Shown here piece after piece: positions 7,369 to 12,105 of a DNA stretch of 12,105 nucleotides (position 1 is its first letter; the number at the start of each line of letters is the position of its first letter). The stretch covers positions 1-12,105 of the forward strand of contig JAJYGW010000131.1 in assembly GCA_021790615.1 (NCBI GenBank), in the 5' to 3' direction. Under the pieces are notes generated by a model that did not search any database, was not told where the DNA came from, and was given only the letters and a program-made list of their open reading frames with translations. The stretch comes from Actinomycetes bacterium (GTDB lineage Bacteria; Actinomycetota; Acidimicrobiia; Acidimicrobiales; JAKAOS01). A program made the translations under genes and the position numbers.

Positions 7369-7827
7369 ATGACGACGCCCGCCTACCCCACCAGCCATGC
7401 CTATCCCATCTACCGGGTCAAGGCGGACTTCTTCAAGGCCCTCGGCCATCCGGCGCGTATTCGTATCCTCGAGGTGCTGAGAGACGGTGAGCGACAAGTA
7501 GCACGTCTGATCCCCGAAGTCGGGATCGAGCCATCGCACCTCTCCCAGCAGCTCGGGGTGATGCGGCGCGCGAATCTGATCCAGGCTCGAAAGTCCGGGT
7601 CGAGCGTGTACTACTCGGTTGGGGACCCGTCGATATTCGAGCTGCTCGAGGTCGCCAAGCGAATCATCACCTCGTCGCTCGCCGACACCCAGGAGCTCTT
7701 GGCGCAGCTCGCCGATACCGACCACTCCGTGGCTGTCCCGTCGGGGCGGGCGGGGCGCTCGGCGCAGGCGGCGCAGGGGGGAGTCGGGCAGGCCAGGGCC
7801 GCCATTTTTGGCGAACCTCGTGCCTGA
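7369..7827 (+). CDS. ArsR-family winged-helix regulator, Rv0081-like
   Basis: Cytoplasmic DNA-binding repressor of the ArsR/SmtB fold, 152 residues. Seen: YRVKADFFKALGHPARIRIL (15-34), a recognition helix around SHLSQQLGVMRRANLI (56-71), and a wing ending SSVYYSVGD. These match the pattern I recall for M. tuberculosis Rv0081, a hypoxia-linked regulator that sits next to the same set of hydrogenase-like genes, so control of the preceding operon is a reasonable inference. There is no cysteine anywhere in the protein, so the usual Cys-based metal or arsenite sensing is excluded and the signal is unknown. The C-terminal 35 or so residues are Gly/Ala/Arg-rich and probably disordered; Rv0081 is shorter. 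ATG at 7369 was chosen for its ribosome site and its position just before the conserved domain; an ATG at 7255 inside hyfG lacks both. Confidence 0.87.
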   Translation: MTTPAYPTSHAYPIYRVKADFFKALGHPARIRILEVLRDGERQVARLIPEVGIEPSHLSQQLGVMRRANLIQARKSGSSVYYSVGDPSIFELLEVAKRIITSSLADTQELLAQLADTDHSVAVPSGRAGRSAQAAQGGVGQARAAIFGEPRA

Positions 7828-7860
7828 AGTGACCGGACAGGGGGGTCGCCGGTCACTTTC
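7827..7860 (+). terminator. Stem-loop at the end of the ArsR-type gene
   Basis: Perfect 10-bp stem: AAGTGACCGG (7827-7836) pairs with CCGGTCACTT (7849-7858) around a 12-nt G-rich loop. The left arm starts at the last base of the stop codon. The T tract after it is short (TTTC), so it could end transcription weakly or protect the 3' end. The right arm overlaps the first copy of the 35-bp repeat, and the second copy could also pair with the left arm. Confidence 0.6.
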
Positions 7861-7925
7861 GGCACACGGTTCGGGCCCAGCCGGCCGCTGCGGTCACTTT
7901 CGGCACACGGTTCGGGCCCAGCCGG
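7850..7925. repeat. Two 35-bp direct repeats in the convergent intergenic gap
   Basis: Identical 35-bp copies at 7850-7884 and 7891-7925, separated by 6 bp. Each begins CGGTCACTTTCGGCACACGG and ends TTCGGGCCCAGCCGG. They fill most of the 140-bp gap between the converging ArsR-type and secreted-protein genes; the rest (7926-7967) is G/C-rich with no clear structure. Two copies only, with a spacer too short for CRISPR. A dispersed intergenic repeat family or duplicated 3' regulatory element are options. Confidence 0.88.
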
Positions 7926-7967
7926 GCCGGCCGGGCGGGCCAGGTAGGCGGGCCCACCACGCTCACC

Positions 7968-8573
7968 CTAGGGGATGGGCTTGGCCGAGCTCAGGAACGC
8001 CGACGCCCCTGCCGAGGTACTCTCGATCGCGTCAGCCTCGAAGAGCGTGTCACCCTTACCGAGTATCAGGACACCCAGGTAGGACTTCGGATCCGAGATC
8101 GTGGATCCCTTGGCGATGGGAGAGGTTGCGGTGGAGGAGACGAATCGCATACCAGAGAAACCGTTCACCTTCACTGCCTTGGCTTTCGGCAGCACCTTCT
8201 TGATCTCGCCTACGAGGCTCGGGACAAGTGAGGCCCGCGAGAAGTGAATGACGATCACGGCTTCGGTGGGCGGTGCCGGCACAGGTGCTCCACTACGGAA
8301 AATATCCCTCGTCGAATGAGTCGCGTAGTAAAGGACGACTCCGGTCACTTCGGGGTAGTCCTTGGCGAACTGCTTCAGTTGCGCACCCGACCCTCTCTTC
8401 GGGGTCACAGGGAAACCCGCCTCGAAGCGCGACCAGCCAGCTCCATATGTCGCTCTCGCTGAGGTCGCAACGGCAACGCTCGACCACGACCCGGCAAGCG
8501 CCAGCCCGAGAGCAACCCCCACTGTCGCCACCGACAGAGCTGGGCAGCGAAGCAGGCCCACCCGTCGTCTCAC
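7968..8573 (-). CDS. Secreted protein of unknown function
   Basis: 201-residue protein that I do not recognise. Seen: a clear Sec-type signal peptide (RRR near the start, a hydrophobic core at about 13-28, and AVA before a likely cut at 36/37). The mature part is soluble, with two segments of alternating hydrophobics (VTGVVLYYATHS; EAVIVIHFSRAS) and a C-terminal YLGVLILGKGDTLFEADAIE that looks like an alpha/beta fold. The only cysteine is in the signal peptide and there is no lipobox, so it is probably free or wall-associated rather than a lipoprotein. The start is GTG, with GAAAGGA (plus-strand 8579-8585) 5 nt upstream. It converges on the ArsR-type gene and diverges from the YcaQ-type gene, so it is probably a single-gene unit. 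Confidence 0.82.
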   Translation of the reverse strand: MRRRVGLLRCPALSVATVGVALGLALAGSWSSVAVATSARATYGAGWSRFEAGFPVTPKRGSGAQLKQFAKDYPEVTGVVLYYATHSTRDIFRSGAPVPAPPTEAVIVIHFSRASLVPSLVGEIKKVLPKAKAVKVNGFSGMRFVSSTATSPIAKGSTISDPKSYLGVLILGKGDTLFEADAIESTSAGASAFLSSAKPIP

Positions 8574-8710
8574 GCTGTTCCTTTCGAACGACCCGGGAGT
8601 GCCGACTCCCTTCCGATATCCTCATCCTACCCGGTGAGGCGCACCGATGAGATGGAGGAGCGGATCACACCGGTGACCTGGAGTCCTTGGGGCGAGCGCA
8701 GGCGTCGTTG
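8574..8710. promoter_or_regulatory. Divergent intergenic region with a small inverted repeat
   Basis: This gap must hold the promoters of the minus-strand secreted gene and the plus-strand YcaQ-type gene. It contains a perfect inverted repeat GGGAGT-GCCG-ACTCCC at 8595-8610, which would lie in the 5' leader of the secreted gene as a hairpin or act as an operator. A TAGGAT-like -10 is readable on the minus strand near 8626-8631, but no matching -35 is evident. GGAGGAG at 8654-8660 has no in-frame start at proper distance for the YcaQ-type gene. Confidence 0.4.
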
Positions 8711-9913
8711 ATGCCAACCGGCGCACCGGAGCCCATCTCAGCCCGAGACGCGCGCCGCATCGCGCTCGCCGGCCAGGGTCTCCTTGGATCGCGCCTCGCG
8801 ACCAACCCAGCCGGGATGCTCAGGCGACTTCGAGCCGTGCAACTCGACACGATCTCTGTCCTCGCGCGCTCGCACCAGCTAGTGGCCTACGCCCGGCTCG
8901 GACCCGTCGAAGCCCAGAAGGTCGACAGCGCCTACTGGGCCGGTCCACCCTTTGGTGCGTTCGAGTACTGGGCGCATGCCGCCTGCATCCTGCCGATGGA
9001 GGACTGGCCCTTCTACGACTTCCAGCGCCAGGCCCGGCGCGAGCGCGGGCACCGGTGGCACAGGCTCGACAACGCCGATCAGGCCTGCAAGATCATCCTC
9101 GACCGGCTCCGCTCAGATGGCCCGCTCACAGCCAACGAGCTCGGTGGCGCGAAAAGAGGTGGCCCCTGGTGGGACTGGTCAGATACCAAGATCGCCGTGG
9201 AGTGGCTCCTCGATATTGGTGAGGTCGTGTGCGCGAAGCGGCGGGGGTTTCAAAGGGTTTACGACCTGCCCGAACGGGCAGTCCCGGGCGAGCTGCTCGA
9301 GACCAGGATCGAGCCGGACGATCAGATCCGCCACCTGCTGCGACAAGCGGCCGGAGCCCTCGGTGTCGCCACCACGCGAGACCTCGCAAGCTATACCGGA
9401 GTCAAGTCGGCGGTCGTCAACAGGCTTGCCGGCGATCTTGGGCTTGCGCCCGTAGCGATTGAGGGCTGGCGCAAGCCGGCATGGGCCGTGCCGGAAATGC
9501 TCCAGGCCGGTACAGCCGGGCTCCGTACCCGACCAACGCTGCTCTCTCCGTTCGACTCGCTCGTCTGGGATCGGGATCGAGTGGAGCGGCTTTTTCGGTT
9601 CCGCCACCGACTCGAGGCCTACACTCCCAGCTCAAAGCGCATATACGGCTACTTCGCGATGCCAGTGCTCGTCGGTGATCGCCTAGTCGGCAGGGTTGAT
9701 CCGGGGCGCGACGGCAGGACGCTCGTGGCCAAGAGCGTCCATCTCGACCCCTCCGCCTCCGCTGCGACAGTGCGCGGCCTCGCCGGTGCGCTGCTGAGGG
9801 CGGCCTCCTGGGTCGACTCCGCCGACATCAGGGTCGAGAATGTGACCCCCGAGGACCGGCGGGCAGAGATGCTCGACGCGGTGCGCTCGGCGAAACGACA
9901 GTGTTCGCCATGA
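8711..9913 (+). CDS. ycaQ: YcaQ/AlkX-family winged-helix DNA glycosylase
   Basis: About 400 residues, matching E. coli YcaQ (AlkX, about 410) along its length. E. coli YcaQ removes bulky N-alkyl lesions and unhooks DNA interstrand crosslinks; Streptomyces AlkZ is the related self-resistance enzyme in a natural-product cluster. Seen: N-terminal SARDARRIALAGQGLL; the catalytic Q-Phi-D motif as VQLDT (Gln44, Asp46); FEYWAHAACILP; GPWWDWSDTK; KRRGFQRVYDLPERAVP; LLSPFDSLVWDRDRVERLF from about 277; YTPSSKRIYGYFAMP; and LVGRVD. The Q-Phi-D form points to the broad-repair YcaQ/AlkX branch rather than the Q-Phi-Q AlkZ branch. ATG at 8711 is preferred; a TTG at 8687 in the same frame adds eight residues and neither has a good ribosome site. 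No biosynthetic genes are adjacent, so a housekeeping repair role is likelier than self-resistance. Confidence 0.9.
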   Translation: MPTGAPEPISARDARRIALAGQGLLGSRLATNPAGMLRRLRAVQLDTISVLARSHQLVAYARLGPVEAQKVDSAYWAGPPFGAFEYWAHAACILPMEDWPFYDFQRQARRERGHRWHRLDNADQACKIILDRLRSDGPLTANELGGAKRGGPWWDWSDTKIAVEWLLDIGEVVCAKRRGFQRVYDLPERAVPGELLETRIEPDDQIRHLLRQAAGALGVATTRDLASYTGVKSAVVNRLAGDLGLAPVAIEGWRKPAWAVPEMLQAGTAGLRTRPTLLSPFDSLVWDRDRVERLFRFRHRLEAYTPSSKRIYGYFAMPVLVGDRLVGRVDPGRDGRTLVAKSVHLDPSASAATVRGLAGALLRAASWVDSADIRVENVTPEDRRAEMLDAVRSAKRQCSP

Positions 9914-10021
9914 TGGCTGCCCCCGACTACCGTGAGGGCGTATCGGCGCTGCGGGAGAAGCGACAGCCGCGTTTCTAGCGCTCGGCCACCGCGGAGCTAC
10001 ATCGCTCAAGGAGATAGATCG
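9914..10021 (+). promoter_or_regulatory. Leader with strong ribosome site for the surface-protein gene
   Basis: 108-bp gap. AAGGAG at 10008-10013 lies 8 nt before the ATG at 10022, the best-placed Shine-Dalgarno in the window. No clear promoter or terminator hairpin can be picked out by eye. Confidence 0.6.
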
Positions 10022-12105
10022 ATGCGTGGATCACTTCGTAACGCCGCCCGTTCCTCGGGAGCTGCAGCGAGGGCTGCCTCGGGAGCCGCAGCGAGGAGGG
10101 CCGCCGCGGGGGCCGCCCGCGCAGCGGTGGCCGCAGCGCTCGTCTCGAGCCTGGTCCTGTTCGCCGCGTCGCCCGCCGTGGCGTCGCCCGCCCCGGCCGC
10201 CAGGCCAGGCGCCGGCACCGCCAGCCCGACCGGATCCGCGACGGTGCCCACCGGCAACGACATCTCTTTCCCCCAGTGCGGAGGGCAGTACCCGGTCGGC
10301 CAGGCCTTCGGGATAGTGGGCGTCAACAACGGCCGGCCGCCGGGGCTCAACCCGTGCCTGGGCCCGGATCCGACAACCTCCAGCTACACCACGAGCGAGC
10401 TCTACTGGGCGGTCGCGTCTTCCACAGGTGCTACAGCCCAGCCCCGCGCGTCGCTGTATGTGAACACAGCGGATCCAGGTGACGTCTACGCCGGCTCCCC
10501 GATCACCGACTGGCCCACGTCGGGCAGCACGCCTGCGGGGATATGCACGACCACGGCAGTGAAGACGTCAACGGGCACACAGACCCTCGGCGCGAACACA
10601 CCGGCATGCGCATGGCAGTACGGCCACAACAAGGCCGTGCAGGATGCCGCGTGGCTGACGACGACAGCCGCCGCGATCAACGCAGAAACGCCCCCGGTCT
10701 CGGTCCCAAGCTCTGTAGGGAGCTACCCGTGGTGGCTCGACGTCGAGACCACCAACACCTGGTTGACAGGCACGAACGGGCTGGCGATGAACGCCGCCGT
10801 CCTCGAGGGCATCCTGTCCGGACTCGAGCAGGCGGGCGCGAGCGCGCCCGGAGAGGTGGGTGTCTACTCGACGACGACCCAGTGGAACGACATCACCGGC
10901 GGCAGCCCGCTGCCGTCGAGCTCGCTCTACGGGCTCCCCACCTGGCTTCCAGGTGCCGGATCGCTGAGCGGGGCGGCCGCGAACTGCGCGCAACCGTCCT
11001 TCACCGGCGGAGTCGTGCAGCTCACCCAGTGGGTCGGGACCACCTATGACTCTGACTACTCCTGTGTCGCCCCCGGGACCGGGCCGACCCCGACCCCGGC
11101 ACCGGGGTCGAGCCTGCCGGTGGTGAGCTATGTATCGCCGAGCAGCGGCCCTGTTACGGGCGGCACCACGGTCACGGTGGTGGGCACCGGGCTGTTGGGG
11201 GCCACATCGGTCGAGTTCGGCCTCTCCGGAGCCACGAGCTACTCGGTCGACTCGGCCACCGAGATCACCGCGACTAGCCCGGCCGAACCAGCCGGGCCGG
11301 TATATGTGGCGGTAACAACCGCGGCGGGCACATCTGTGGCGACTGCCGCTGACCAGTTCACCTATCTCGCGCCTGGAGTGCCCGCAACCTCGGGCTACTA
11401 CCCGCTCACCCCGAGCCGGATCTGCGATACGAGACCCGGCAATCCGAGTGGCCTCAGCGGAACAGCGCTCTCGAACTGCGAGAACAAGGCCCCGGGCCCC
11501 GGCACCTCGCTCGACGTCGAGGTCGCGGGCCTTGGCGGGGTCCCCGCGGGTGCGAGCGCCGTCGCACTCGACGTCGTAGCTGTCGACCCGAGCGCATCTG
11601 GGTACCTGACGGTGTTCCCGACAGGTGCAGCGCCACCCACGGCATCCAGCATGAACTTCGTCGCCAACTCACCCCCCAAGGCCAACCTCGTGATCGTGGC
11701 CCTGCCCGCATCGGGCGATGTCTCGATCTTCAACTCGGCCGGCACCACCCAGGTCGTCGTCGACGTCGAGGGCTACGTCGCCCCGGTGACGACGACGGGG
11801 CAGGGATCGACAGTCACCTTCGACCCGGCAAGGATCTGTGACACGAGAGCCGGCCAACCATCCAACCCCTGTACCGGGCAGGCTCCCAAATCGGGCGGCG
11901 CTTTCGACGTCCCCATCCTCGGTCGCGCCTCGATCCCCTCTTCCGGCGTCGAGGCCGTGGTCGTCACGATCACGGCGATCGATCCGAGCGCGCCCGGCTA
12001 CTTGACGGCCTTCCCAGCTGGGGGGACCACGCCGACCTCGTCGGTCGTCAACTACTCGACCGGCGTGACAGTCGCCAACTCGGCGATACGCACCATCGGG
12101 GACAA
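10022..12105 (+). CDS. Secreted GH25-like / IPT-TIG / repeat surface protein, 3' partial
   Basis: An uninterrupted frame of at least 694 codons running off the window. Domains: a long Arg/Ala-rich signal peptide (seven Arg before a hydrophobic core at about 35-49; AVA before a likely cut at 54/55). Next comes a domain resembling glycoside hydrolase family 25: NDISFPQCG with Asp80, FGIVGVNNGRPP, LYVNTADPG, WWLDVETTNTW with Asp240 and Glu242, and VGVYSTTTQW. GH25 muramidases use an Asp at the N-terminal strand and an Asp-x-Glu. Then a Thr/Pro linker and an IPT/TIG domain (about 366-449, VSYVSPSSGPVTGGTTVTVVGTG), and two copies of a beta-type repeat each starting R-I-C-D-T-R (Arg466, Arg604). 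Cysteines recur in the mature part, so disulfides are plausible outside the cell. Likely a cell-wall-associated protein; enzyme activity is inferred from weak similarity and not certain. Start supported by AAGGAGAT. Confidence 0.85.
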   Translation, partial: MRGSLRNAARSSGAAARAASGAAARRAAAGAARAAVAAALVSSLVLFAASPAVASPAPAARPGAGTASPTGSATVPTGNDISFPQCGGQYPVGQAFGIVGVNNGRPPGLNPCLGPDPTTSSYTTSELYWAVASSTGATAQPRASLYVNTADPGDVYAGSPITDWPTSGSTPAGICTTTAVKTSTGTQTLGANTPACAWQYGHNKAVQDAAWLTTTAAAINAETPPVSVPSSVGSYPWWLDVETTNTWLTGTNGLAMNAAVLEGILSGLEQAGASAPGEVGVYSTTTQWNDITGGSPLPSSSLYGLPTWLPGAGSLSGAAANCAQPSFTGGVVQLTQWVGTTYDSDYSCVAPGTGPTPTPAPGSSLPVVSYVSPSSGPVTGGTTVTVVGTGLLGATSVEFGLSGATSYSVDSATEITATSPAEPAGPVYVAVTTAAGTSVATAADQFTYLAPGVPATSGYYPLTPSRICDTRPGNPSGLSGTALSNCENKAPGPGTSLDVEVAGLGGVPAGASAVALDVVAVDPSASGYLTVFPTGAAPPTASSMNFVANSPPKANLVIVALPASGDVSIFNSAGTTQVVVDVEGYVAPVTTTGQGSTVTFDPARICDTRAGQPSNPCTGQAPKSGGAFDVPILGRASIPSSGVEAVVVTITAIDPSAPGYLTAFPAGGTTPTSSVVNYSTGVTVANSAIRTIGD
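10053..10096 (+). repeat. 24-bp-spaced direct repeat in the signal peptide region
   Basis: CCTCGGGAGCTGCAGCGAGG at 10053-10072 recurs with one mismatch at 10077-10096, offset exactly 24 bp. In frame it gives the related octapeptides SSGAAARA and ASGAAARR, which lengthen the basic n-region of the export signal. Confidence 0.88.
11393..12105 (+). repeat. Two protein-level beta repeats (R-I-C-D-T-R type)
   Basis: The module starting YYPLTPSRICDTR (Arg466) is followed 414 bp later by a second starting VTFDPARICDTR (Arg604). Shared landmarks are a Cys soon after the start, a hydrophobic strand with AVDPSASGYLTVFPTG in copy 1 and AIDPSAPGYLTAFPAG in copy 2, and an N-rich turn. Copy 1 closes with VVVDVEGYVAP; copy 2 is cut by the window edge. 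DNA identity is much lower than protein similarity, so the duplication is old. More copies may follow. Confidence 0.8.

Noticed and set aside
7850..7925. CRISPR-like repeat pair
   Set aside because: Only two copies with a 6-bp spacer and no cas genes in the window.
7926..7967. Terminator for the minus-strand secreted gene
   Set aside because: Several short GGGCC/GGCCC pairings are possible but none has a clear stem plus T tract on that strand.
10276..11049. Short plus-strand open frames in other phases (10276-10482 and 10543-11049)
   Set aside because: They lie inside the long surface-protein frame, which has domain motifs, a signal peptide and a strong ribosome site; these are GC-rich shadow frames.

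Overview
The window is about 12.1 kb of very GC-rich DNA. It has frequent GTG starts and dense, overlapping genes, which suggests a high-GC actinomycete. The membrane-complex operon with its ArsR-type regulator resembles the Rv0081-Rv0087 locus of Mycobacterium tuberculosis. The secreted multidomain protein at the right end has a GH25-like, IPT/TIG and R-[IL]-x-D-T-R repeat layout that I associate with Acidimicrobiia and relatives. The phylum is a fairly firm inference; the class is a guess.

Region 1 (1-7274) is one tightly coupled operon of six plus-strand genes. They encode a membrane-bound complex of the hydrogenase-4 / formate-hydrogenlyase / complex I superfamily: a HyfI/NuoB-like iron-sulfur subunit (5' part cut by the window edge), HyfB, HyfC (NuoH-like), HyfE, HyfF, and HyfG (NuoC-NuoD fusion). 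Junctions are GTGA or TGATG overlaps, except for a 10-nt gap between hyfB and hyfC. The large subunit keeps the fold signatures of the family, but both cysteine pairs that bind the [NiFe] centre are replaced: ERISGDTAVGH instead of ERxCGxC, and DPSFLNW instead of DPCxxC. This is therefore a hydrogenase-related complex (Ehr type) that should not make or oxidise H2. It retains the proton-pumping-type membrane subunits and the small-subunit 4Fe-4S ligands, and its substrate is unknown.

Region 2 (7275-7967) holds a cysteine-free ArsR-family regulator closely resembling mycobacterial Rv0081. It lies downstream of the operon rather than upstream as in M. tuberculosis. A stem-loop overlaps its stop codon, followed by two copies of a 35-bp direct repeat.

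Region 3 (7968-9913) holds a minus-strand gene for an unrecognised secreted protein and, divergent from it, a YcaQ/AlkX-family DNA glycosylase gene with the catalytic Q-Phi-D motif.

Region 4 (9914-12105) holds a strong Shine-Dalgarno and a long open frame running off the right edge. It encodes an exported cell-surface protein with a GH25-like domain, an IPT/TIG domain and at least two roughly 138-residue beta-type repeats.

A thread across the window is in-frame expansion of 24-bp (8-codon) units in three separate genes: the start of the small-subunit gene, the large-subunit gene near codons 437-468, and the signal peptide of the surface protein. No tRNA, rRNA, CRISPR array, transposase or integrase was seen.
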